From: Geomonas limicola
Lineage (GTDB): Bacteria; Desulfobacterota; Desulfuromonadia; Geobacterales; Geobacteraceae
Reading direction: 5' to 3'
DNA: 64,000 nt
Assembly (NCBI RefSeq): GCF_014193675.1
Contig: NZ_BLXZ01000003.1
Location: forward strand, 620,001 to 684,000
The position numbers and the translations under genes are program-made. Every line of letters begins with the position of its first letter. Within the stretch, counting starts at the first letter, position 1. A model generated the notes under the pieces. The model did not search any database, had not been told where the DNA came from, and saw only the letters and a program-made list of their open reading frames with translations. Positions 35,619 to 45,899 of the stretch are shown piece by piece.

Positions 35619-35951
35619 ATGTCGTTTCGCTCGCGGGGACCGCGCACCGTCCCCCTGAAAAGCGCTGAAGAAGTCGATGCCATCGTTCGCAAGATACGGG
35701 ACGATCAGACCCGCCCGGAAAACTACCGGGAACGTTCGCTCAAACTGCACGGCTGGATCTGCGCCAAGTGCGGCCGGGAGTTCGAACTGTCCAACCTGCA
35801 CCTTTTGACCGTGCACCACAAAGACGGCAACCACAACTACAATCCACCCGACGGCAGTAACTGGGAAAACCTCTGCGTCTACTGTCACGACGACGAACAC
35901 AGCCGCACCATCCTGGCTGACTACCTGGCCGGGAAAGACAAGAAAAGCTAG
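35619..35951 (+). CDS. yajD: YajD family HNH nuclease
   Basis: 110 residues from ATG 35619, with AGGAGG upstream. Zinc-binding C-x2-C in CAKCGREF and C-x2-C in CVYCHDDEH frame the HNH core LLTVHHKDGNHNYNPPDGSN, with HH, N and H at the expected places. YajD-type proteins are compact HNH endonuclease-like proteins of unclear biological role, not linked to a restriction partner. Nothing nearby suggests a mobile element. It precedes the PAS-phosphatase gene by 27 bases. Confidence 0.9.
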   Translation: MSFRSRGPRTVPLKSAEEVDAIVRKIRDDQTRPENYRERSLKLHGWICAKCGREFELSNLHLLTVHHKDGNHNYNPPDGSNWENLCVYCHDDEHSRTILADYLAGKDKKS

Positions 35952-35978
35952 CCGCACCAGCGGCGCACGAAGGTGGTT

Positions 35979-37088
35979 ATGTCAGAAGCAGACCTGCTCC
36001 TCCCCAAGGTGATCCTCGACTCTCTCAATGACGGACTCTACGTCTGCGACACCGACCGCAAGATCGTCTACTGGAGCAAGTCGGCGGAGCGGCTCACCGG
36101 TTGGAGCGCGGCCGACGTGGTGGGCCGGCGCTGCATGGACAACATCCTGAACCACATCGACATCGACGGGCGCCACCTGTGCGGCGAGGAACTCTGCCCC
36201 TTGCGGCGCTGCATGGTCACCGACCGCCCCAGCGCCTCCCCCGCCATCATCTTCGGGCAGATGAAGTCTGGCGACCGGCTCCCCATGGCAGTCACCGTCG
36301 CCCCGCTGCACGACGAAAACGGCACCGTGATCGGCGGCGTCGAGACTTTCCGCGATTTCTCCGAATCCTATGCGAACCTGGAGCGTGCCAAGCAGATCCA
36401 GACCCTCTCGCTCGAGCACGACCTCCCCGCGGATGCCCGCATCGCCTTCTCGTCCTTCTACCTGCCGCACGACCTGATCGGCGGCGATTTCTTCGCCATC
36501 CGCCAACTCGACTGCGACCACTACGGCTTTATACTGGCCGACGTCATGGGGCATGGTGTCGCCGCAGCGCTGCACACCATGGAGCTGAGCTCCCTGTGGA
36601 ACCGGCACTGCCGCACCCTCGTGCGTCCCGCCCAGTTCGCCCAACTGCTGAACCGGGACCTCTGCAAGTTCGTGCGCGACGAATCCTTTGCCACCGCGCT
36701 GTGCGGCGTGATCGACGCCTCCCGGCGCACGGTGCGCATCGCCTCGGCGGGCGGTCCGACGCTGGTGGTGGTTCACCCGGACGGCAGCGCCGACCAGTTG
36801 AGCGCCGACGGGCTCCCCTTCGGGCTGATCGCCCAGGCATCCTACGAGGAGCGCGAGATTTGCTGCTCGGCGGAAGACGCCCTGCTCATGTTCACCGATG
36901 GCGCCGTCGAGGTCGCCGATCCCCGAGGCAACCTGCTGGGGATCGAGGGGCTCCTGGGACAGCTCGGCAATCTCGGTTACCCGCAGGCCGACATCCGGAT
37001 CGAGGCGCTGCAGGAGGCGCTGCTCACCTACTCCAACGGCATCCGCCTGGAAGACGACCTGACCCTCCTCGAAGTGCGCTTCCGGTAG
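35979..37088 (+). CDS. PAS domain - SpoIIE-type PP2C phosphatase
   Basis: 369 residues from ATG 35979 with AAGGTGG just upstream. A PAS domain (~8-130) has VILDSLNDGLYVCDTDRKI, WSKSAERLTGWSAADVVG and a Cys-bearing insert (HLCGEELCPLRRCM) common in Geobacter PAS proteins. The C-terminal SpoIIE/PP2C domain (~165-369) has the metal-binding aspartates in LIGGDFFAIR, ILADVMGHGVAAAL and MFTDGAVEV, and ends LEDDLTLLEVRF. It should dephosphorylate an anti-sigma-factor antagonist or similar Ser/Thr-phosphorylated partner when the PAS domain senses its signal. No partner-switching genes are adjacent. Confidence 0.9.
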   Translation: MSEADLLLPKVILDSLNDGLYVCDTDRKIVYWSKSAERLTGWSAADVVGRRCMDNILNHIDIDGRHLCGEELCPLRRCMVTDRPSASPAIIFGQMKSGDRLPMAVTVAPLHDENGTVIGGVETFRDFSESYANLERAKQIQTLSLEHDLPADARIAFSSFYLPHDLIGGDFFAIRQLDCDHYGFILADVMGHGVAAALHTMELSSLWNRHCRTLVRPAQFAQLLNRDLCKFVRDESFATALCGVIDASRRTVRIASAGGPTLVVVHPDGSADQLSADGLPFGLIAQASYEEREICCSAEDALLMFTDGAVEVADPRGNLLGIEGLLGQLGNLGYPQADIRIEALQEALLTYSNGIRLEDDLTLLEVRFR

Positions 37089-37227
37089 CTCCTGCGTTGC
37101 AAAAATTGACAACGCAGCACCTCTCCACCTACAATGCCCCGTTGGACCCGATCACTAACATAGCGCCCGGCCTTTCGCTCCACGCGACCACGCCGCGCGA
37201 CTCCCCATAGCAAGGAATCTCCTCCGC

Positions 37228-39177
37228 ATGCTGCACCTGAAGAAACTCTCCAAGGATTTCGCGGGAAAACCGCTCTTCACCGACCTCAACTGGCACCTCA
37301 AGAAGGGCGAACGCGTCGGTCTGGTCGGCGAAAACGGCGCCGGCAAGTCGACGCTCATGCGCATCATCGCCGGTGAGGTGGAAAGCTCCAGCGGCGAGAT
37401 CCAGCTCACCCGCGGCGGCACCGTGGGCTACCTGCCGCAGGACGGCATCGTCGCCAAGGGGTTGCCGCTTTTTGCCGAGGTGATGACGGCGCTCAGCGAA
37501 CTGCAGGCGATCGAGCGCGAGATTGCCGAACTCACGGCGCGCCTGGAGCGCGAGCCGCACGACGCCCCGGGACACGAGCAGCTTCTGGACCGTTTCGGCG
37601 CGCTACAGGAAGAGTTCCGCCTCAAAGGTGGCTACGCCATGGAGAGCGAGGTGGGGAACGTGCTCACCGGTCTCGGCTTCTCCCCCGCGGATTGGGAAAA
37701 GGAGTGCGGCGAATTCTCCGGCGGCTGGCAGATGCGCATCGCGCTCGCCAAGCTGCTTCTGAAAAAACCCAACGTCCTTTTGCTGGACGAGCCGACCAAC
37801 CACCTGGATATCGAGGCCCGCAACTGGCTGGAAGGGTACCTGCAGGGCTACCCCTTCTCGGTCATGCTGGTCTCCCACGACCGCTTCTTCCTGGACCAGG
37901 TCTGCTCCCGCATCGCCGAGGTCTGGAACCACGACATCAGCGACTACCACTGCAACTACAGCCGCTATCTGGTATTGCGTGAGGAGCGGGTCTCGGCCCT
38001 GCGCGAGGCCAAGAAACGCCAGGACGAGGAGATCGAGAAGATCGAGGACTTCATCTCGCGCTTCCGCTACAAGACCGACAAGGCGGCCCTGGTGCAGTCG
38101 CGCATCAAGCAGCTGGAGAAGATCGAACGGATCATCCTGCCGCCGGAGCGCAAGCGGATCCGCTTCAGTTTCCCGACGCCCCCCAAAAGCGGGAAGACGG
38201 TGATGGAGCTTGCCGGGGTGCACAAGGCCTACGGCAGCAACGTGGTGTTAAACGGCATCGACCTCACCATCGAAAACGGCGAGCGGGTGGCCCTGGTGGG
38301 GCACAACGGCGCCGGCAAGTCTACCCTCATGCGCATCCTGGCCGGCGGCTCGGTGAATGCGGGGAAGGTCACCCTGGGGCACAACGTCATCTTCGACTAC
38401 TTCGCCCAGGACCAGGCCCAGGAACTGGACGGCAGCCGCAGCGCGTACGAGGAGCTCTACGCCGACGCCCCCTTCGAGATGGTGCCGCAACTGCGCGACA
38501 TCCTGGGCGCCTTCCTCTTCTCGGGGGACGACATCAACAAAAAGGTCGCGGTGCTCTCGGGTGGGGAGCGCAACCGGCTGGCACTGGCGAAGATCCTTTT
38601 GCGCCGCTCGAACCTTTTGCTCATGGACGAACCGACCAACCACCTCGACCTCTTCAGCAAGGAAGTACTCCTGGAGGCGCTGCGCAACTTCCCGGGAACC
38701 GTGGTCTTCGTCTCGCACGACCGTCACTTCATCGACGGCCTGGCCACCCGGGTGGTCGAGGTGGGGGGCGGCAAGCTGGAGAGCTTCCACGGCGACTACG
38801 AGTACTACCTGGAGAAGAGCGCCCAGCGCGATGCCGGGCTCGGCAGCCAGGGATCGGCTCCGGCCAGGGAGCAGGTGCTGGCCAAGGAAGCGGCGGCCGG
38901 TCGCCAGCTGAACCAGGAGCCGGTTTCCAAGGAAGAGCGCCAGCGGCTGCGCGAGGAGGAAAAGCAGCGCCAAAAGGAGGAGCGCGCCCGCGAGCGCGTG
39001 ATGGCCGACCTGGAGAGCCGTATCGCGCAGCGCGAGGCTGAGCTGGCTACCCTGGAAGATGAGATGGCCGCTCCGGATTTCTTCAAGGACGTGGAAGCCT
39101 CGCGTCTGGCGGGAGAACGCCATGCAGCGCTCAGCGCCGAGATAGCCAAGCTCTACGAGGACTGGGAAACCACCTAG
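37228..39177 (+). CDS. ABC-F family ATPase
   Basis: 649 residues. Two ABC cassettes: Walker A GENGAGKST near residue 35 and GHNGAGKST near 355. Each has a signature (FSGGWQMRIALAKLLL, LSGGERNRLALAKILL) and a Walker B with DEPTNHLD. Between them is the ABC-F linker (DEEIEKIEDFISRFRYKTDKAALVQSRIKQLEK). The C-terminal ~80 residues form a charged coiled coil typical of the YheS/Uup type. With no membrane domain it should act on the ribosome or on replication intermediates, not in transport. It is a monocistronic-looking unit with about 140 bases upstream. Confidence 0.93.
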   Translation: MLHLKKLSKDFAGKPLFTDLNWHLKKGERVGLVGENGAGKSTLMRIIAGEVESSSGEIQLTRGGTVGYLPQDGIVAKGLPLFAEVMTALSELQAIEREIAELTARLEREPHDAPGHEQLLDRFGALQEEFRLKGGYAMESEVGNVLTGLGFSPADWEKECGEFSGGWQMRIALAKLLLKKPNVLLLDEPTNHLDIEARNWLEGYLQGYPFSVMLVSHDRFFLDQVCSRIAEVWNHDISDYHCNYSRYLVLREERVSALREAKKRQDEEIEKIEDFISRFRYKTDKAALVQSRIKQLEKIERIILPPERKRIRFSFPTPPKSGKTVMELAGVHKAYGSNVVLNGIDLTIENGERVALVGHNGAGKSTLMRILAGGSVNAGKVTLGHNVIFDYFAQDQAQELDGSRSAYEELYADAPFEMVPQLRDILGAFLFSGDDINKKVAVLSGGERNRLALAKILLRRSNLLLMDEPTNHLDLFSKEVLLEALRNFPGTVVFVSHDRHFIDGLATRVVEVGGGKLESFHGDYEYYLEKSAQRDAGLGSQGSAPAREQVLAKEAAAGRQLNQEPVSKEERQRLREEEKQRQKEERARERVMADLESRIAQREAELATLEDEMAAPDFFKDVEASRLAGERHAALSAEIAKLYEDWETT

Positions 39178-39504
39178 CCGGTCGCGGCCGTGCCGCTTGC
39201 GGCCCGGCCTTCCCCTACGCAGACCCTCGTTGGAGTCCTCGTACCGGAGGAACCCACTTACCGGAGCGGGTTCTCCCCCGCTCCACCAGTTGCCGGTCCA
39301 TTGTCACCTCGTGCCAATGAGACTGTCCGGCACCTTCCGACTCACCCTTTCCTCCCCTCCGGGCGTTCCCAAAAAACCCAACATTTCCTAGCCCCTTCGC
39401 GGCTTCCAGCCAGCAATTCCAGCGGTTTCATCGTGTTGACAGCTTGCGGGTCTAATGTACTCTATAGGTGGCAATTCAGCCCCCCTCCCGAGGTATGACG
39501 CCCC
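39178..39504. other. Upstream region of lon
   Basis: No gene is seen. TTGACA (39436-39441) and TCTATA (39461-39466) are 19 bases apart, a weak promoter candidate for lon, and the ribosome site region is near 39490. No heat-shock sigma element was recognised with confidence. Confidence 0.4.
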
Positions 39505-41823
39505 ATGACTGAAAACATCACGATCAACATGCCAGAAATCGTCCCTCTCTATCCGCTGCGTGAGATCATTGCTTTCCCCTACATGGTGTTCACCATCTTC
39601 CTGAAGCCCGAGGAAATGGCCCCTTTCGAAGAGGCCGTTTTGTTCAATAACCTGGTTGCCCTGGTGAAACTGAAACAGGAGCCGCAGGGTGAGTTGTTCT
39701 CGGCGCTGCACGAGATAGGTACCCTCTGTAAGGTGATGCAGATCAGCAAACTTCCGCAGGGGGGGATCAAGGTAACGCTCGAAGGTGTGGTCCGGGTACG
39801 GGTGCTCGCCATCGTGCAGCAGACCCCGGTGGCGCTCTCCCGCCTGGAGCCGGTGCGCGAGTTCGCCGAGAAGTCGATGGTTTCGGAGGCGCTGGTCGGC
39901 TCGCTGAACGCCCTTCTGAAGATCGCCCTCTCCTACGGCCGGCCGCTTCCCGACGACGTCATGAAGATGATCGACTTCATCGACAACCCGGCGCGCCTCT
40001 CCGACCTGGTCGCTCTCTACCTGAACCTTCCCATCGACGAACTGCAGAAACTCCTGGAGACCACCGATCCCCTGGAGCGGCTCAAGAAGGTCTACATGCA
40101 TCTCACCAACGAGGTGCAGCGGCTGCAGATCAAGGGCGAGGTGCAGGCCGAGGTCACCAAGAAGGTCGGCAAGAGCCAGAAGGAATTCCTGCTGCGCGAG
40201 CAGATGAAGCAGATCCAGGAGGAACTCGGCGAGGACGACAGCCGCCAGGGCGAGGCCAACGACCTCAGGAGCAAGGTGGAAAACGCCAAGATGCCCGAGG
40301 AGGTCTACAAGATCGCGCTGAAGGAGCTGAAGCGCCTGGAGCGGATCAACCCGGCCTCTCCCGAGTACACCGTCTCACGCACCTACCTCGACTACCTGAC
40401 CGCCATCCCCTGGCAGGTGAGCACCCCGGACAACAAGGACATCAACCAGGCGGAGAAGGTCCTGAACGAGGACCACTACGACCTGAAGAAGGTGAAAGAG
40501 CGCATCCTCGAGTACCTGGCGGTGCGCACCCTGAAAGAGAAGATGAAGGGCCCGATCCTCTGCTTCGTCGGTCCTCCGGGGGTCGGCAAGACCAGTCTCG
40601 GCAAGTCGATCGCCCGCACCCTGGGGCGCAAGTTCATTCGCGTCTCCCTGGGCGGCATGCGCGACGAGGCCGAGATCCGCGGGCACCGGCGCACCTACAT
40701 CGGGGCGCTGCCCGGCCGGATCATCCAGGAGATCAACCGCGCCGGTTCCAACAACCCGGTGTTCATGCTGGACGAAGTCGACAAGATCGGCGCGGACTTC
40801 CGCGGCGACCCGGCCAGCGCACTTTTAGAGGTGCTCGACCCGGAGCAGAACTTCTCCTTCACCGACCACTACCTGGATGTGCCGTTCGATCTCACCAACG
40901 TGATGTTCATCACCACGGCTAACCAGCTCGATCCGATCCCCGCCCCCTTGAGGGACCGCATGGAGGTCATCTCGCTCTCGGGTTACACCGACGAGGAGAA
41001 ACTGAACATCGCCCAGACCTACCTGGTGGCGCGCGAGATCGAGGAAAACGGCCTTGCCACCATGCCCCCCACCTTCACCGACGATGCCATCTTCCGGGTC
41101 ACTCACGACTACACCCGCGAGGCCGGTGTCCGCAACCTGCAGCGCAACATCGCCTCGATCTGCCGCAAGATCGCCAAGGAAGTGGCGCAGGGGAAAAAGG
41201 CACGCAAGGTGGTAAACCCGGAGGACGTTGCGGAACTCTTGGGACCGCCCAAGTTCTTCGACGAGGTGGCTTCCGAAAAAGACCGCGTCGGCGTCGCCAC
41301 CGGGCTCGCCTGGACCGAGAGCGGCGGCGACATCATCTTCGTCGAGGCGACCAAGATGAGCGGCAAGGGGGACCTGATCCTCACCGGTTCGCTGGGCGAC
41401 GTCATGAAGGAATCGGCACGCGCCGCGGTCTCCTTCGTGCAGGCGAACTGCGAGGAGCTGGGGATCGAGCGCAAGGAGTTCGACAACACGACCATCCACA
41501 TCCACGTCCCCGCGGGGAGCATTCCCAAGGACGGCCCGTCGGCCGGGATCACCATGGCCACCACCATCGTCTCGCTCTTCTCGGGACGCGCCGCCCGCCG
41601 CGACGTCGCCATGACCGGGGAGATGAGCCTCACCGGCCGCGTGCTCGCCATCGGCGGCCTGAAGGAGAAGGTACTGGCCGCCCGGCGCGCCGGGGTCACC
41701 AAGGTGCTCGCGCCGGCCAAGAACCAGAAGGACCTGGATGACATCCCGGAGAACGTGAAGCAGGAACTGCAATTTATTTTCGTCGACGACGTCCGCGAGG
41801 TGTTGGAGCACGCCCTCAAGTAG
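39505..41823 (+). CDS. lon: ATP-dependent Lon protease
   Basis: 772 residues. An N-terminal LON substrate-binding domain (~10-200) begins [19 protein letters not shown] helical region is followed by the AAA+ module (~300-580) with Walker [10 protein letters not shown] near residue 356, Walker [12 protein letters not shown], and [13 protein letters not shown]. The C-terminal protease domain holds the Ser-Lys dyad: Ser679 in DGPSAG and Lys722 in GLKEKVLAA, the same numbering as E. coli Lon. It degrades misfolded and regulatory proteins in the cytoplasm. The length and motifs are complete. Confidence 0.97.
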   Translation: MTENITINMPEIVPLYPLREIIAFPYMVFTIFLKPEEMAPFEEAVLFNNLVALVKLKQEPQGELFSALHEIGTLCKVMQISKLPQGGIKVTLEGVVRVRVLAIVQQTPVALSRLEPVREFAEKSMVSEALVGSLNALLKIALSYGRPLPDDVMKMIDFIDNPARLSDLVALYLNLPIDELQKLLETTDPLERLKKVYMHLTNEVQRLQIKGEVQAEVTKKVGKSQKEFLLREQMKQIQEELGEDDSRQGEANDLRSKVENAKMPEEVYKIALKELKRLERINPASPEYTVSRTYLDYLTAIPWQVSTPDNKDINQAEKVLNEDHYDLKKVKERILEYLAVRTLKEKMKGPILCFVGPPGVGKTSLGKSIARTLGRKFIRVSLGGMRDEAEIRGHRRTYIGALPGRIIQEINRAGSNNPVFMLDEVDKIGADFRGDPASALLEVLDPEQNFSFTDHYLDVPFDLTNVMFITTANQLDPIPAPLRDRMEVISLSGYTDEEKLNIAQTYLVAREIEENGLATMPPTFTDDAIFRVTHDYTREAGVRNLQRNIASICRKIAKEVAQGKKARKVVNPEDVAELLGPPKFFDEVASEKDRVGVATGLAWTESGGDIIFVEATKMSGKGDLILTGSLGDVMKESARAAVSFVQANCEELGIERKEFDNTTIHIHVPAGSIPKDGPSAGITMATTIVSLFSGRAARRDVAMTGEMSLTGRVLAIGGLKEKVLAARRAGVTKVLAPAKNQKDLDDIPENVKQELQFIFVDDVREVLEHALK

Positions 41824-41968
41824 ACCCAAGGGCTCCGCGCCCGGAAAGGCTTTCCCCCGATATGTCGGCCAGCGTTGCACAAGACCAGCTAAGGCAGTTC
41901 TTCCCGTTTCCGGGAGAGCTGCCTCGGCTGTGCCGGTACGCCTGGCACCCTTCCGAAAGTAGCAATCC

Positions 41969-43180
41969 ATGACAGTCTCACCCACTTCTTCAGCCAGAGA
42001 TAGCAGGATCCCGTTAGCTGAACCGCGCTCGCCGTTGCGCGTCCTCGTTGGAGGTATCATGGGGATGATGCTTGCCATGGGGATCAGCCGCTTCGCCTTC
42101 ACCCCTATCCTTCCCCTCATGCAGCGCGACCTCGGCATGAGCCACAGCCAGGCCGGCGCGCTCGCCTCGCTCAACTTCGTCGGCTATCTCGCAGGGGCGC
42201 TCATCTGTGCCATCTGGCCCAAACTGCTGCGCAACACCGCGGTCAACCTCACCGCGCTGATCTCCAGCATCGGCACCACACTGCTCATGGCCTACACGAC
42301 CTCGCCGGTTTTTTGGGGAGCGCTGAGACTGTGGGCGGGACTTGCCAGCGCGATACTCTTCGTGGTCATCGCGGTCGAGGTCACCGAGACGCTCTTGCGC
42401 AGCCAGCACGGCCGCTGGAGCAGCGCACTTTACGGCGGCGTCGGCCTGGGAATCGCCTTGAGCGGTCTCACCGTGCCGCTCTTCGACCACCTGGGGGGCT
42501 GGCGTGGCGCCTGGCTCGGCATGGGGGCGCTTTCGGTGGCACTCGCCGGAATGGGTGTGACGATTGCCGGCAAGCGTGAGGCCTTCGTCGATACCCCCGA
42601 CGCCCTCCCCTCGCAGGGAGCCGGTTTCAGGCTCCTGGCACGTCTCATCTTCGTCTACTTCCTGGAAGGGCTCGGCTACATCGTAAGCGCCACCTTCCTC
42701 GTTACCATGATCGCCAACACTCCAGGCCTGACTGCATTTGCCCCCTGGAGCTGGGTCGCCGTTGGCCTGGCCGCCGCTCCCTCGACCATCGTCTGGCAGC
42801 GCGTTGCGGGGCGCATCGGGGTCCGCCCGGCACTCACCCTCGCCTACCTGATACAGGCAGGGGGAATCATGTTGAGTGTCGGGGCAAGCGAGACCTGGCG
42901 CGCCTGCCTTGCCGCGGTCATCTTCGGCGGAACCTTCCTCGGCATCGTTGCTTTGGTCATGGCCGAAGGAGGGCGCCGCGCAGGCCCCCAGGGGCGCCGG
43001 GCCGCAGCCCTGCTCACTGCCGCCTTCGGGTCCGGCCAGGTCATCGGCCCCTCGATCGCCGGGTTCCTGGCGGATCGCCTGGGCGGCTTCGCCCTCCCTC
43101 TGTTCCTGGCTGCCGGAGCCGTTGTCTGCGCCGGGCTGCTGGTCGCCACTGACCGACGCTTTAAAAGCCCCGCGCCTTGA
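41969..43180 (+). CDS. YbfB/YjiJ family MFS transporter
   Basis: 403 residues with twelve predicted helices. The GISRFAFTPILPLMQRDLGMSHSQAGALASLNF stretch near residues 35-70 is characteristic of the YbfB/YjiJ branch of the major facilitator superfamily, and GRWSSALYGGVGLGIALSG follows in the middle. The substrate is unknown; the family is commonly linked to sugar or drug efflux. The start at 41969 has a weak ribosome site; internal ATGs at 42059 and 42065 are less likely because they remove the leader before helix 1. It stands alone, downstream of lon. Confidence 0.87.
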   Translation: MTVSPTSSARDSRIPLAEPRSPLRVLVGGIMGMMLAMGISRFAFTPILPLMQRDLGMSHSQAGALASLNFVGYLAGALICAIWPKLLRNTAVNLTALISSIGTTLLMAYTTSPVFWGALRLWAGLASAILFVVIAVEVTETLLRSQHGRWSSALYGGVGLGIALSGLTVPLFDHLGGWRGAWLGMGALSVALAGMGVTIAGKREAFVDTPDALPSQGAGFRLLARLIFVYFLEGLGYIVSATFLVTMIANTPGLTAFAPWSWVAVGLAAAPSTIVWQRVAGRIGVRPALTLAYLIQAGGIMLSVGASETWRACLAAVIFGGTFLGIVALVMAEGGRRAGPQGRRAAALLTAAFGSGQVIGPSIAGFLADRLGGFALPLFLAAGAVVCAGLLVATDRRFKSPAP

Positions 43181-43380
43181 ACAACCGGTGCAACTGCGGT
43201 CCCAGCCCATACGGCGACAGCAGAAGCCCGTCGCAAAGCGAACCCGCGGAGCAGGCAGGCGAGATTCTGAGATCGGTGTCGGGGAGAGGTGTTCGGGGGC
43301 GAAGTCGGCGAGATTAATGAATGCGGAGTTAAGATCCTGGGCAGTGCGTTTTTTGTTCTTCCGGAATTCCGTGACACGAT

Positions 43381-43490
43381 CTCCCCCTCCCTTGACGGGA
43401 GGGGGCCGGGGGGTAGGTGAAGCTGCCAGCTGCGCTGAGGTGGCACATTCCCCCTCACCCTGACCCTCTCCCGCCAGGGGAGAGGGGACC
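43381..43490. repeat. Pair of C-run/G-run hairpin repeats
   Basis: The stretch 43381-43413 (cccccctccc / gggagggggg type) and 43462-43490 (gaccctctcc..ggggagaggg) face each other, with a related hairpin at 47595-47623 (gtcccctctcc..gggagaggggac). They resemble dispersed BIME-like hairpins. The rest of 43181-43528 shows no gene. Confidence 0.55.
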
Positions 43491-43528
43491 ATGCCCACTA
43501 CGTTTCCGAAAATTTCAGGATGGACTTG

Positions 43529-43999
43529 TTACGGAAGCGGGTTTTTACCGGCGGAGCAGAGGCGCGCCAGGCGCAGGAAGGCTTCGAAGAGTTGGCCGGC
43601 TCGCTCGTCGTCCGAGACGTTCACCACCACGGTCCTGATCTTGAGCTCCTCGCCACCTTGCTGGTAGCGCACCGGCTTGTCGAAATAGAGCATGACGAAC
43701 GAGGTGTAATCGTGCCCGAAGCGGGACTCTGCGGGATCGAGGGAGGAAAAGTCCAGATCGCGGTAGGTTATGTCGTACAAGCCACCTGAGGGATAGGTGC
43801 CGAGCACGTTGTAGGTCAGGGTACAACCGTCGGCTCTCACGTACCGGTAGCTCTCCTTGCGCGGCTCAGAGGTGCCACCGGCCATGGCACGCTCGAGATA
43901 GCGCGCCGTTTCCTCCAGAGTCGGAGCCGGTTGCGCAAAGGCAACCGAGGAGCCGAAGAGCTGCACCATCAACACCACCAGAAATATCTTTCTCAACAT
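43529..43999 (-). CDS. Exported hypothetical protein
   Basis: 156 residues from ATG 43999, with a GGTGAGGGGGACG ribosome site; two earlier in-frame starts are less likely. A signal peptide (MLRKIFLVVLMVQLFGSSVAFA) is cleaved near residue 23. The mature part is strand-rich, with YVRADGCTLTYNVLGTYPSGG and FGHDYTSFVMLYFDKPV, and two cysteines (residues in GCTL and LARLC). I recognise no family. A periplasmic domain is implied. It is transcribed divergently from the M16 peptidase pair. Confidence 0.72.
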   Translation of the reverse strand: MLRKIFLVVLMVQLFGSSVAFAQPAPTLEETARYLERAMAGGTSEPRKESYRYVRADGCTLTYNVLGTYPSGGLYDITYRDLDFSSLDPAESRFGHDYTSFVMLYFDKPVRYQQGGEELKIRTVVVNVSDDERAGQLFEAFLRLARLCSAGKNPLP

Positions 44000-44352
44000 C
44001 GTCCCCCTCACCATGAGACCACGCACCGACCTTCCTGCCGAAAATAGGCGTTAGTCAATCGCGCCCTCCGATCCCCCAAGCCAGAACCTGACCACCATCA
44101 GGCGTAGCACTGACTGGATCTTATAAAACAGATTCTGGAAAAAAACAGCCATGCCGGCAGCATTTTTGTCATAGTCCCGGCGCCGGACTACCTGCAAAGC
44201 CATTAGCCAGGGCCAATATTCTCAATTTGCCACGCTTTGACAGAAGGCCTGAATGGTAATTAATCCACGAGTTTCCACATTGCAATGGCTACGTCTTGGT
44301 GCTATCTTTTTTTGCGCGTTATCTATTTTTTATACCAGACTCAGAGGCCGTC
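44000..44352. other. Divergent intergenic region without genes
   Basis: About 350 bases between the hypothetical gene and the M16 operon. No open frame with a ribosome site, hairpin or clear promoter was found. Confidence 0.4.
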
Positions 44353-45867
44353 ATGAAAATACTTCACCGCATAGTTGTCGTGCTCGCACTTTCCTTGAGT
44401 GCCGCCACCGCGTTTGCCCAGGGGCTCGAAGACAAGGTGCACGAGTACACCCTGAAAAACGGCATGAAGCTCCTCATGGTGCCGCGTCACACCTCCCCTA
44501 CCGTGGCCGCCTGGATTCGCTTCAAGGTGGGGAGCGTGGATGAGCGTAGCGACGAGCGCGGCTTGGCGCACCTTCTGGAGCACATGCTCTTCAAGGGGAC
44601 CAAGACGCTCGGCACCACCAACTACCAGGCAGAAAAGCCGCTGTTGGACCAGATCGAGGCGACCGCCCAGAAGCTGATGGCGGAAAACCTGAAACGCGAC
44701 AAGGCTCACCCGAAAGAAGTGGCAAGGCTCACCGCGGAGTTGAACCGTCTCGAGAAAGAGGCTGAGAAGTACGTGGTCAAAGAGGAGTTCGCCGACCTGT
44801 ACGCCAAAAACGGCGGTTCGGGCTACAACGCCTTCACCAGCAAGGACGGCACCACCTACATCATCAACCTGCCCGCCAACAAGATGGAGCTCTGGGCGTC
44901 CATCGAGTCGGACCGCATGCAGAACGCGGTGCTGCGGGAGTTCTACACCGAGATGAAGGTGGTGAAGGAAGAGAGGCGCCGCTCCTACGACGCGGAACCC
45001 GAAGGAAAACTCTGGGAGACCTTCCTCGCCGACGCCTTCAACGCGCACCCCAACGGGCAGCCGACCATCGGCTGGATGTCGGACATCGACAACCTGACCC
45101 GCACCAAGGCAGAGCGCTTCCTGCACAAGTACTACGCCCCGAACAACGCCATCATGGCTATCGTGGGGGACATCGATCCCCAGAAGACCATCGCGCTCGT
45201 CGAGAAGTACTTCGGCAAGATCGGGCCGGGCGAACCGGTGCCTCCGGTCGCCGTGGAAGAACCGGTACAGCAGGGTGAAAAGCGGACCGAGGTTGTAGGC
45301 GACGCCGAGCCGGAACTGATGATCGGCTACCACAAGCCGACCCTCCCCGCACCGGACGACTACGTCTTCGACGTCATCGACATGCTGCTCACCAACGGCC
45401 GCACCTCCAGGCTCTACAAGACGCTCGTGCAGGAGAAGAAGCTCGCCACGTCGGTCTCCTCGTTCTCCGCCCCGGGGAGCCGCTACCCCAATCTCTTCAT
45501 CATCAACGCGACGCCGCGCGCGCCGCACACGGTTGCCGAGGTGGAGAACGCCATCTACCAGGAGCTGGAGCGCCTGAAGACCGAGCCGATGACCGAGCGT
45601 GAGCTGCAGCAGATCCTGAACCACCTGGAGTTCGAGGAGTCGCGCCAGATGGCCTCCAACGGCGGCCTGGCCCGCAACCTCACCGAGTACGAAGCGGTGG
45701 CCGGGACCTGGCGCTACCTCATCGAACACCGCCAGAAGGTCGCCAAGATTACGGCAGCAGACGTGATGCGGGTTGCCAAGCAGTACTTCACCCGCGAAAA
45801 CCGCAACGTCGGGTTCATCACCAAGAAGGAAGCGGCAGCGGCGCCTGTCTCCGCCTCCGCACATTAG
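44353..45867 (+). CDS. M16 family zinc metallopeptidase (active subunit)
   Basis: 504 residues with a signal peptide (~1-23). The zinc motif H73-L-L-E76-H77 in GLAHLLEHMLFKGT is intact, with the third ligand expected in a later Glu (KNGGSGYNAFTSKDGT context). Two M16 domains, PF00675 and PF05193, are recognisable. It should be an exported processing peptidase. It starts 485 bases ahead of its end-to-end partner's motif region and is followed by the partner at 45900 (33-base gap), forming a typical PqqL/MPP-type pair. GAGG lies ahead of the ATG. Confidence 0.93.
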   Translation: MKILHRIVVVLALSLSAATAFAQGLEDKVHEYTLKNGMKLLMVPRHTSPTVAAWIRFKVGSVDERSDERGLAHLLEHMLFKGTKTLGTTNYQAEKPLLDQIEATAQKLMAENLKRDKAHPKEVARLTAELNRLEKEAEKYVVKEEFADLYAKNGGSGYNAFTSKDGTTYIINLPANKMELWASIESDRMQNAVLREFYTEMKVVKEERRRSYDAEPEGKLWETFLADAFNAHPNGQPTIGWMSDIDNLTRTKAERFLHKYYAPNNAIMAIVGDIDPQKTIALVEKYFGKIGPGEPVPPVAVEEPVQQGEKRTEVVGDAEPELMIGYHKPTLPAPDDYVFDVIDMLLTNGRTSRLYKTLVQEKKLATSVSSFSAPGSRYPNLFIINATPRAPHTVAEVENAIYQELERLKTEPMTERELQQILNHLEFEESRQMASNGGLARNLTEYEAVAGTWRYLIEHRQKVAKITAADVMRVAKQYFTRENRNVGFITKKEAAAAPVSASAH

Positions 45868-45899
45868 CACCGACTTCACTCTTCGAGAGGTTACGCCGT